This document shows, piece after piece, positions 24,509 through 34,500 of a stretch of DNA of 64,000 bases. Made by a program: the position numbers and the translations under genes. The notes under the pieces were generated by a model that was not told the DNA's origin, made no database searches, and saw nothing but the letters and a program-made list of their open reading frames with translations. Source of the DNA: Porodaedalea pini (taxonomy: Eukaryota > Basidiomycota > Agaricomycetes > Hymenochaetales > Hymenochaetaceae); NCBI GenBank assembly GCA_002794775.1, contig NBAY01000012.1:191001-255000 (forward strand). The letters run 5' to 3'. Positions within the stretch are counted from its first letter, which is position 1. Each line of letters begins with the position of its first letter.

Positions 24509-25119
24509 TGATAGTTCTATCAGTATCGCTTATCTTGTAGGACTATTTTGTTTTATGTTCCTGTGGGCGACGCCGCGCAGGATCAAACCGTCGCGTTCGC
24601 ATTGGTTATTCGATTGCATGGCCGGCTTGCCATGCAGTGGCCTGGACGTTATCCTGCAGTGTCACTCACAACGAGTTTAGACAGGTTGCTCGAAAGGCCG
24701 CGAGAGATATGCAAGTGCCACAAACATATGACTTGCTTTTCTAGAAGGGAAAACTATTATTGGATCCTAAGCAAGAAGTAGAAGAATTTGCTAGCACTGA
24801 AGAGAGCAAGAAGTGCAAGCTGGTAAGTTACATATATGTAAGTACTGCAGCGAGCGATTGGATTACGAGGTCACTAGCGGCTTCGAATGAAGCTCTTTTT
24901 GAATATTCCTCTTACATGTCTCACAATGAACCAAAGCTTGTGTCGATCCTTTCTATGACCCACGTAAATAGTCGATGATCTATTTTATTTGACATTTTTA
25001 TGCTTTAGTCTGGCTTACGAGAATAACTTGCCATTATTGGACTGAACTTCTAAAGTGATTTACCATTCTTTGACTTGCGAGTCGCGTCGTAACATTGAGC
25101 AGCCTTGCCAGCTGCCGCC
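24509..25119. other. intergenic, no supported gene
   Basis: Two short plus-strand frames (about 24548-24781 and 24760-24978) have fairly natural composition but no family resemblance, and I could not join them by splice sites to either neighbour. This may be the NDUFAF6 3' UTR plus the uL6m promoter. Confidence 0.4.
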
Positions 25120-25825
25120 ATGCTCACGCGAATACAACAACCAGCAGCTGGTCTACACCGCTTCTTCAGCTCGTCCGCATGTCGCCAGGGTCATATTTCT
25201 CATATTGGACGTGCGCCCGTCATTGTTCCACCAGCAGCAGTCCTTACTCCCTCACCCTCTGAAATAACCGTAAAAGGACCACTGGGCACCACCTCCGTTT
25301 CTCTAAAGCCGTACATTCAACTCTCCTTCCCCCAACCTAATACTCTTTCGGTCGCCGTCGAGGATGCGAAGGTTAAGGAGCAACGACAAATGTGGGGGAC
25401 GACGCGTACTCTCATTCACAACGCGATCATCGGTATGACCGAGGGCTTCACGGTACCAGTGTATCTTGTTGGTGTCGGGTATCGTGCGGCGCTGGAGGAT
25501 GACCCACGGGGAACAACGGAGGGGAATAGTGGGAAACGGCTCAACATGAAGCTTGGGTATTCGCATTCGGTGTTGGTGCCTGTTCCTGCGCACATCAAGG
25601 TTGAGGTGCCTCTACCGACAAAAATTGTGATGAGCTGCACCGATAAGCATTTGCTTGGGCTCTTTGCAGCGAAGGTGCGCGAGTGGAGGCGTCCGGAGCC
25701 GTACAAGGGGAAGGTATGTGGTCTAACTATTGCATAATAAAGTACAATAATTTTGATGCCGTGCCGTGCAGGGTATCTTCGTGGGTAACGAGCAGATTAG
25801 AATTAAGCAAGTCAAGAAGAAATAA
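25120..25825 (+). CDS. MRPL6: mitochondrial ribosomal protein uL6m
   Basis: Bacterial-type L6 of the mitoribosomal large subunit. Exons 25120-25713 and 25772-25825 give 648 nt, a 215-aa protein. It begins MLTRIQQPAAGLHRFFSSSA, a likely mitochondrial presequence, then the L6 landmarks SHIGRAPVIVPPA, ITVKGPLGTTSVSL, WGTTRTLIHNAIIGMTEGF, YLVGVGYRAAL, LNMKLGYSH and the C-terminal helix with EPYKGKGIFVGNEQIRIKQ. The single intron falls exactly within the conserved PYKGKG loop. Length and domain order are those of bacterial L6 plus a leader. Fourth gene of the mitochondrial run. Confidence 0.96.
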
Positions 25826-26396
25826 TCGATGCTTCTTTACTTGCCTTGCACATGTTCGCTCCTACTCTGCACTGCACAATTGCATCATTTCTGTCTCCGG
25901 ACCTGTGCTGTTTGTGAAACGAAGTGTGCATATTGAGCTGTACTTCAAATACATACCTTCCTATGTTCAACACTCTGGGCCATCATCCTGGCTATCAGCG
26001 AACTACTGGGCACCTTGTACTTAACTCTTTTTCCTGATTTGTGCGGTACTCATTTCTCACCAATAATTGGAGGGTTTGAGGAGCGGAATGAATTCGGCGC
26101 TGTGCGTGGAAAGGACTGAAGGTTTCGATTTGGAATCTTATGCTATATTGGCAATCGGTACTGGTAGAGTAGATTCATGAATGACGTGTCAGAACTAGAA
26201 CAAGAATTACCGTGAAGACGGCAGGGAATTTAGTGTTTCTACCGGTGGACAGTCTGAGGCTCAAGATATGATTACGTAAGGTACAGCTCGCCACATCGAG
26301 ACCTGCGACGCGCTGCGATTCGTCTTCTTCCAACAGAGACGTCCAGAGTTCGGCTAGTCCTTTCTCTATTTCATTGAAATACATCTCGTCCTCAGA
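25826..26396. other. intergenic, with a doubtful minus-strand frame at 26175-26384
   Basis: A minus-strand frame beginning MYFNEIEKGLAELWTSLLEE has natural-looking helical composition and a good donor (GTAATT) near 26215. However, its start lies only 12 bp from the V-ATPase start codon on the other strand, and I found no convincing second exon. It might be a small uncharacterised gene. Otherwise the stretch holds the uL6m 3' UTR and the V-ATPase promoter. Confidence 0.35.
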
Positions 26397-27226
26397 ATGT
26401 CTACCTGTCCACCTTATGCACCATTCTTTGGCTTCGCCGGCGTGTCCTCGGCAGTATGCTTCCTTTAACTAATCGCTCGATGAACAGCACTGACTTTACG
26501 CGGCTATAGATGATATTCAGCAGTGCGTTGCTTAGTCTGAGAGTGCTTTGACTTCTGTGATACTAACGTTAGAGGCTACAGCTGTTGGAGCGGCATACGG
26601 AACGGCGAAAGCAGGCATTGGGATCGCAGGATTGGGTACCTTCAGACCGGAGTTGATCATGAAAGTGTGTTCTGCTATTCATATGATTGAGGTTCGCAAC
26701 TGACAAGCTGCCTGCAAGTCTCTCATTCCTGTAGTCATGTCGGGTATCATTGCTGTGTATGGCCTCGTCGTCTCTGTTCTCATTGCTGGCGGGTGTAAGT
26801 TCGCGAACCATTTAACTTTGAAGGGCTCCACTTACACGAATGTTCCGTGGCGTTGCAGTAAGTCCTGCACAAGACTACTCATTGTACAGTGGCTTTGTGA
26901 ATCTTGCGGCGGGGCTGGCTTGCGGATTCACGGGGCTTGCAGCAGGATATGCCATTGGTATCGTCGGCGACTCGGTGCGTGCTTCTGTTTCACGCATCTG
27001 CTACTTCAATTAATGTATAATCGAAAGTGTGTACGGGCATACGTGTACGAATCGAAGGTGTTCGTCTCAATGGTGCTCATCCTTATCTTTGCGGAGGTGC
27101 TGGGGTTATATGGGTACGCAGCTTCTTTAAACAAATTGTGGATCGAGACTCAAAACTGAAATGCACATCATAAGTTTGATAGTTGCTCTTATTCTGAATT
27201 CGAGAGTCGATAATACAGGCTGCTAG
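26397..27226 (+). CDS. VMA11: V-type H+-ATPase proteolipid subunit c' (Vma11-like)
   Basis: Membrane-rotor proteolipid of the vacuolar proton pump, with four transmembrane helices. It reads [19 protein letters not shown], a 13-nt exon (26510-26522, M-I-F-S), [79 protein letters not shown] and [20 protein letters not shown], ending [10 protein letters not shown]. The proton-carrying glutamate is in F-A-E-V-L-G in the last helix. The patterns [23 protein letters not shown] and AGxLSPxxDY match the c' rather than the c subunit; c' is characteristic of fungi. At least six introns split the short protein. The residue joining exons 2 and 3 (Lys by my model) is uncertain because two AG acceptors are adjacent. 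Confidence 0.9.
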
Positions 27227-27391
27227 ACTATCGTTTTGCATATACCAGATCTGTCAAAAATACAATCGAAGGCCCCCTTTGATACATACAAGGAGTCCGG
27301 ATTTCTTTTTCCTTCCGCTTTTTGTGTGGGTATGCGAGAGAGAGTACAGACTGAAGCTGTACATCCTCTACCTCATAAACGCGTTGCAGTG

Positions 27392-29688
27392 TTATAGGGA
27401 GCCGCCAACGGACTCCATCGTCTAGAGAGGTTCGAAGCTGCATGAGCACGAAGAAAGCGCAACATGATATGGAAATGAGATTCACAAATGGCGAGGCAGT
27501 AGGTCTGTCAAGGATCGCAAGTTCCTCTTCCGTGAAAGGCAGCAAAGGGATGATGGAAGCTCGGAGCGGGACAAGGAGAAGGATTATGATGGGAAATCCG
27601 ATCGATGCTGGAAAGAAATGACCATCAACAGTGATGACAAGGACAATACGTTTCCGCTCACCTATCGTCTGCACGATGGCAAAGGTCGCGCCAAATCCGA
27701 CCAATTGTATCACAGTGAACAGGATGATACGAGACGTCCGGACTTTGCGGAAGGGCTCGGTTGAAGGCGTCAAGCGTCGGTCACGAATGAGATAGAGCAT
27801 CTTCGCAGTCACACCGTTCCCCAGCAGAGCATCTGCTCCCATGAACCAGCTAGAAAGTTACTCGACATCAAAAACTATTCCCTTAGTAGTGGTGATGAGA
27901 CTCACAAGAGACCAGCAAGTACGCCACGTGGGATGAGGTGCAGGATATGCAAGAACGGGCCTGTCAGAAGAACAAGGCACATAGCGCCCTGGCTGAGGTT
28001 TGAGACACGCTGCTCAACGACTCCAACCGCCACCTCATGCCAAGCAGGACTCGGGTCAGGCTCAGGATATGGCCCATCAACGTGTCCACCAGTATTGTTC
28101 GAGTCTGAGCCATCGATTTGCTCGACGGTGTCCTCAATATCGTCCTTTCTGTCTCTCCCCATTACGAGAAGAGACGTAGTGTGTATAGGTGCCTGTGGGA
28201 TGAGTCCATTTGGCGCAGGGACGCCCAAAAGTCCGGCGAGGAAGGTAGTGATCCCAAGGAGAAAAAAGTCGTAGTGGAAACCAGGAGGCTTGCGCAACGG
28301 GAACTCAGAACCTTGCGCGATGAGTGACTGATATTTTAAAGCAAATGGGTCAACATGTGCAGCATACGACAAATGTAATTGCTCTCACCGAGACGTTGTG
28401 GTCGAAGAAAAAGAGCACCCAGAGCACGAATCCGAAGGGGAAGGCAATACCGACCCATTTGCCCGGTAGCTCCCAGAAGCGCACAAGCCAGTCGCGCCCA
28501 CCTGCCGGCTGGAATGCACCGGAGATTGGTAGTGTCTCGGGATTAGCACTGTTGAAGCGGCCCCAATATGCTAAGCCGGTGGTGGCCTATAGGAAGGCTA
28601 CCTTACTAAAAGAAAAGCAGAAAAGACAATCAAGATGCTTACAACGAGTGAAATTGGCATGCCATAGTCATCGAAGAAACGACGGACATGTCTATGGAAG
28701 TACGGCGTTCGCGCGAGCGACCGGAAAAGGAAGCACGCAACGAGCATGACAAAGGCAAGTATTATTTGCACGAAGGCACCGTCTACAGACGAGGTGGTGA
28801 ATTGACGGGTTACGACCTGAATGCCATACTGGAGGTAAACACAAGAGACGAAGAAGCCAAAGGTGTCGCAGGAGAACCGAGTGACATATTTGAGGAAATT
28901 ACACCCTTAGAGGACTTCAATACAATGGTTTACAATGATAAGCAGATGAGCCCACAGTTCAAAGCTGCAGTTATCCAGTGCAGTATGGCTCCCCATAGAT
29001 ACACCCAACCAACAAACTGTAGGTAGTTTGGGGCATCATCCTGATTCTTAATGATATTAAAAATAGTTTTGTTCAGGACAGTTATAGGTCCTGTGAATAA
29101 TGTTCAACGACGAAGCGGTTTCCTGCTACTTTTGACCAACCTGTGACGCCAGCGATGCAAAGCGGCTGGGCGCCAAAGATGGAGAATATGAAGGCAGCCA
29201 TAAACGAAGACAGTAACACCTCCGCGACACCATACTGATTGGTCGTCTCTATCAAGTCAAGCGAGAATGCAATGCCAGGCAAAACACTGTTGCGTAGTTA
29301 TCTTATCAGTCCATTCATACAGGGTTCAAGAAGCAGCTAGCGCGCACTTTGCAAAGAAAATTAGCAACGTCGCCGGCACGACTCTATAGTTCCACGCATC
29401 GGTCCAGTCGCTAGTGTAGTACGGAGCTCTGGAGCGGATATCTTGAACGATACCGTAGAATGGGCGGACAGGAGGTAGCCTCGGCGATAGGATGAGGTTG
29501 CGGCGCTTTTCAACTCCCTGCCTCGCCGAAACAGCTGTAGACGATGGGTCAGACTCGTCGCGAGCCGTCTGACCGTCGGTCGGGTCTGATCGTTCATCGT
29601 ACAGCTTCCCATCACGGTAACCGTTCTCTTCTTGTTCCTCCATCTCTGCCTTCATTGCGCCGTTGGGTTTTATCGAGTGGGAGGACAT
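27392..29688 (-). CDS. BOR1: SLC4/HCO3- transporter family protein (BOR1-like)
   Basis: Polytopic plasma-membrane anion transporter; fungal members export borate or move bicarbonate. The start is MSSHSIKPNGAMKAEMEEQE at 29688. A charged cytosolic head precedes RPFYGIVQDIRSRAPYYTSD and the core helices: VLPGIAFSLDLIETTNQYGV, SSFMAAFIFSIFGAQPLCIA, GVTGPITVLNKTIFNII, FGFFVSCVYLQYGI, GEFPLRKPPGFHYD-type loop (here SEFPLRKPPGFHYDFFLLG), LLGVPAPNGLIPQAP, RGVLAGLFWFMGADALLGNG and PIIILLLVPLRASIIPLLPF. The end is RPTASPFTMESVGGSL after a final intron, with the stop at 27392-27394. The tail differs from what the unspliced frame would give. A hydrophilic insert (IDGSDSNNTGGHVDGPYPEP) lies in the large intracellular loop, as is common in the family. 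Confidence 0.93.
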
Positions 29689-29903
29689 TGAAAGTCCATG
29701 GAAGCAAGACCAAGAACAGCCTGAACAAAAACATGTTTACGAAGCAGCTCCGTCGTTAGCCACGACGTCGATCATTATTAGCTCACCGGGCTGACAAATT
29801 TGAGGCAAGTCTCAACCATCTCCTAGTAGTCCTACTTTTCAAATATTATATTCTTAGAAGGCGCAACAACTGTGCTGATGCTTCAAATAAAGTTACTACC
29901 ACA

Positions 29904-31343
29904 TCAAAAGAATACGGTGCCAATCAGGTCAATTAGGCTCTCCTGAAGACCAATTCTATCGTGCCCTCCATACATTGCTTCTACAAGCACAACCTCGCCG
30001 AAGTCATTGGGGCGAGTTAGTCGGTGAACAGTTCCAAAGCCCAGTACCTCCTGCTTTTTCACCAGGGCGGACCTTAGAATCTGTCGATCTTCGTTAGTAG
30101 CCTTGAGTGCGGCCCAGTCGAATCCTTGCATTTCGCTAGGCGACCCGGGAAGGGTGGGTACAGACGGAAGAAGTTGCTCCAAGAGGCTATCGAAGAGAGA
30201 TTGGGAATGAGTATGAGGAATTTCGAAGTCGTCTTTCGAATGCGCGAGAAGAACAGGTGCCTTTATAGCCTGCAGCACAGATTTAAGTCAGGTTAATACC
30301 ATTTGCTATTAGTAGCATATTCTTACTGGAAGAGCTTGTGTAGTGTTGAACTGGGTACTCAAAAAATTTGCGACGAAATCTATTTGTTGAGCCAGCTCAA
30401 TGAAAAGCCATTGTTAATGCTCATATGACTTACTTTGCAGTGGAGGGAAGAACTGAAGGGGTTGTAGGATGGGAATTACACCGAGGAGGTGATAGTCGTT
30501 CAACAGAGCTTTGATGGATGTAAATGGAGCAAGGAGGACAATGCCCCTCGGGTGTGCGTCTAACACGTATCATGTTCAGTACTGAAAAGCCAAAAATAGC
30601 GGTCCTTTTACCGTACCCTCTCTCGCTAGTTCAGCACCGAGCCCCGACGCTACACCGGTGCCCAGACTCAAACCAGCCAAAAGCACGTCTTCTGCCTTAG
30701 CACCATGACGAATAGCCCAATCCCACGCGGCACGCGCATCAGAGACAAGTCCTTCTTCGCTAGGTGTTCCTTCAGAGTCTCCATAACCACGATAATCGAT
30801 GGCAACGACGTTGGCGCCAAAACGTGAGGCGTAAGTTGAACAGTGTAGGACCCGGAAGGGAACCGCGCGCGTTGCGAAGTTTCCATGGAATAAGAGAATA
30901 GTCGGGCGACTTGAGAGACTTGCGGAGATCTCAGCCGCACTCGGAGGTCCGCCGAAAGGTGCGCTATTTGAATCTGACGGAGGGAGGATAAACCAGGCGC
31001 CGAGTCGAAGTTTGTCACGAGTCTCTATCCGTATGTTTAAAGATCTGCTTGCTGGCAACAATGAGCTATCGGAAAGGCTCAATATAAGGCAGCTAAGCTT
31101 ACCAGGAAGACCATACTTGATTGGGTTATCCAATTCAGCGAAGAGCGGCCACCGCAGCGCATGAAGGTAAAGCGCACTAGATTGCATGAACCAATTCCAA
31201 TTAACAATACATAAACATACCGATTCCATCAACTATACATACTGTCTCTGGAAATATGGGACTGTTGAAAGGCCGAGAAGGACGAGATAAAATGTGCTGA
31301 GAGCGAGCAAGACAAGTTGTCCTCGAGCTAAGAGCTTGTCCAT
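29904..31343 (-). CDS. ABHD12-like alpha/beta hydrolase, membrane-anchored
   Basis: Serine hydrolase related to ABHD12/Bem46, which cleaves lysophospholipids or monoacylglycerols. The start is MDKLLARGQLVLLALSTFYL, giving an N-terminal signal-anchor helix. After a short intron come LHALRWPLFAELDNPIKYGL and the cap-free core: IETRDKLRLGAWFILPP, RPTILLFHGNFATRA (oxyanion strand), NVVAIDYRGYGDSEGTPSEE and the nucleophile elbow LLAGLSLGTGVASGLG (Ser in G-L-S-L-G). The presumed acid lies in KAPVLLAHSKDDFEIP and the catalytic His in YGGHDRIGLQ. The stop is at 29904. An insert of about 50 residues separates the acid strand from the histidine. Substrate cannot be read from sequence. Confidence 0.88.
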
Positions 31344-31506
31344 GGCAGAAAAGTTGAACGAACTCCCGATAAGGCAAGTTATAGCCTTTTTTTCTTAGAG
31401 CAATTGCGTCACGAGCTCGTGACGCGCCTTCATCTAGGGAGGATCGGTCCTAACGCTAAGACGGCGGTTCTTCTTTTTTCTGGTCGTCCATATCGTCCCG
31501 CTCATC
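31344..31506. promoter_or_regulatory. short divergent promoter of the ABHD12-like gene and phytochrome
   Basis: Only 163 bp separate the two divergent start codons. The spacer includes a T-rich stretch near 31389-31396 and GC-rich blocks. Shared light-responsive control of the hydrolase is conceivable but is speculation. Confidence 0.4.
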
Positions 31507-34500
31507 ATGTCGGGCAGCGACGAGCTCCCGAAACCTGATTCCGACGAGTCTGATGCCGCCGTTTCTCAGGCGACTCCTGCCGCGGCTTCGGATAAGGAAT
31601 CGGCATCCTCTAACGAGATATCCGCTTCCTCCTCTTCCTCCTCTTCATCAAGCTATGTCTACCCTGTCCGCTCACTTCTCTCTGGAATACAACCAGCTCA
31701 GCCGGAAACGCCATCGGCAGCTGGTATCATAGGCGCCATTGGGGCACCGCCTACAGTTATGAGCATTTCAAAGGGCGCCGCCCAACTCAAATGGCAGAAG
31801 GAATCCAAAGTCAGTTCAGTACGGGGCGTAAGGTCCTCTTTATCTGAGGGAAATGCACCTTCACCTCCTGTCGTTCCAGCTTCGAAGCAGTCAGTATTGT
31901 CGGGCTCGAAACCTCCACTTCCGTCTGAGCCAAAGCCTGTGGAAGACATCGAAAGAAGGGAAAGACGATCGATTACTCGGGAGCCTACAGATATCAACAC
32001 CTTAACAGAGAATTCTGATGGTGACGGCGAACAGCGCGTTCTAATCCGTCCTGGCGATCGCGACGCAGATGAGTACGATCCGCGTCATCCAGAACCAATC
32101 TCGTCCGCTGGTGCCGACATACTAGCAACTGCATACACTACACCTTCTCTCAGAATGCCCAAGCCCTTACAGGCCGCATCATCAGATGAACCTTCACATT
32201 CAAAACCAATTGACTTCAGCCAGTCGGGTATCGTCCACCTCTCACCTCGGCCGTCTCGCGGTACATCCGAGCGTGGATCCTCTGTATCCAGCGGCTCGCT
32301 TGTGTCTTACAGAAAACCTAGAGATAACGTCCAGAGTCCTTTCTCTAGGTCTGGCTCAGACCCATGGGTCAGATCGGACAGGGGAAATGGTTCTGCGGGC
32401 GAGGGTGGTCAATCAGGGTTGTCCGGCTCGGATTCGATGGGTGATGCAGCGGCTGAAACACGTTCCAGTTCAAATATGAGCTCTTCCAGTGAGTTGGTGA
32501 CATTCAAATTTGAGCATGTGGTGGACGAGAATGGATACCATGTGCTCACGGGAAGGGAGGGAACTTTGATGAAGTGTGAGGACGAGGTGCGTAACGATTC
32601 TTTCTAATCTTATAAAACATTTTCCCCTTTCTGGAACTAAATATATCGCGTTTGTCGTCCGACAGCCAATTCATGCTCCGGGGGCAGTTCAGGGTTTCGG
32701 CGTTTTGATTGCTGTGGAAGAAGATGATACTACTGGCAACTTAGTAGTAAGACAGGTCTCAGAAGTAAGGGTTTAAACTGTTTTCTTAGCGCAACTCGTT
32801 AAATTGCCTTAGAACGCAACAGAACTTCTTGGTCTCTCACCTCGATACCTTTTTGGACTCGAATGCTTTACGCAGACTCTTCCTGACTCCCAAGCAGATT
32901 TGCTCTGGGATAACGTGCAGTTTCTCAATGATTCCGAATTTTCTGAGGGCGAACAAGAGTCCAACGACAATCCTCAAGTGTTCTTACTCAGTGGCTGGGG
33001 CGAGCCTGGAAGTGCGCCCGAAGACGAAGACGAAGAGCAAGAAAGGGAAGGCGATAGGCGTTTTTGGACCTGTTGGTGTGCGGCTCACAGACCACCGCTG
33101 CAAGGCCAGTCGCATACAAACAACGAAGGCAACTTTGCAAAGCCCTTTGAGCGATCAATAATTATTCTGGAGTTCGAACTGGAGCGAGACTTGTACAATC
33201 CGCTATATCCTCCATTTCAAAGCGATTTCATACCATCGGGCTCACCAGACTCTCAAGCCAGTAGTCGTAGCTCAGGAATAAGTTCTGGGTCAAGCACTGC
33301 GACGACGTTCAGCAGAGACTCCGGCTCCACGACAGAGATGTATGCTTCTCCAGGCCCGACCGTCGCGAATACATCTCCATTTCCCGGCGTGGTATCTCAG
33401 TCGGAAAGCGGAAATGACGGAGACGCACGTGATGTACCAGCCACAATGCCCAACCCGGCTGAACTTTTCCTTTCGTCAAAGCAGAAACTTGAGGGTGAAC
33501 AGCAGTGGTTTCCAAGACCAGAAGATGTTTTCGAGAGCACAACGTCCCATGCGAAACCATTAAAGGCCCTTGAGCGCATGCGCCGCATTAATCGAACGTT
33601 CAGTAATCCGGATTATGAACGGTCGAGTAAAGAAAATTTTGAAACGCCTCTAACACAGAACGCTCGACAACGAGCGCGAGCACGGCGTGGTGTGCAGGCA
33701 GGTGTCGGCACTATGGACATCTTCGCAGTGCTAGCGCAGGTGAATGACCAGCTGAGCTCCGCGCCAGACCTTAATTCGTTTCTCAAGGTGGTTGTTGGCG
33801 TGATTAAAGACTTGACCCAGTTTCATCGGGTACTGGTATATCAGTTTGATGAACAATACAATGGCCAAGTGGTGTCTGAGCTGGTTGATTGGAGACAGAC
33901 ACACGAACTCTACAAAGGGCTTCACTTCCCGGCGACGGATATCCCAGCCCAGGTATGCCTTGTAGTTCTGTGTGATGCACAGGATGTTTACGCGATTCAT
34001 CTAGGCTCGAGAGTTGTACAAAATTAGTAAGTGCCACCCGTATTTCAGCTTACTTACATCTAAATATTATGTTTCGTAGATAAAGTGCGGTTGCTCTACA
34101 GCCGGTCTCAGGCCATCGCTCGTCTTGTTGTTCGAAGCCGTGAAGATCTTGAGACGCCTCTGGTTCGTTTTTGCATTTGCTCATCTTCTGTCTTCTTTTA
34201 TGCAACAGACTTCCGCTTCATAGGATATGACTCACTCCTTCCTTCGCGCTATGAGTCCGATTCATATCAAATATCTCGCCAACATGGGAGTCCAATCTTC
34301 CATGTCTATCGTAGGTACTATAGTTAGTATGCCTGTGTAAAATTCTCACTTGACTTTCAGTCGATTGTGACCTTCGGTGCGCTCTGGGGACTCATCTCGT
34401 GTCATTCCTATGGCTTGCAAGGAATGCGAGTGTCTTTCCCTGTTCGGCAAATGCTACGTCTCCTTAGTGATTCAGTGTCTCGTAACATTGAAAGACTGAG

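Noticed and set aside
26175..26384. 69-codon minus-strand frame next to the V-ATPase gene
   Set aside because: Natural-looking, but its start is 12 bp from an oppositely oriented start codon and no second exon could be found; kept only as a remark.
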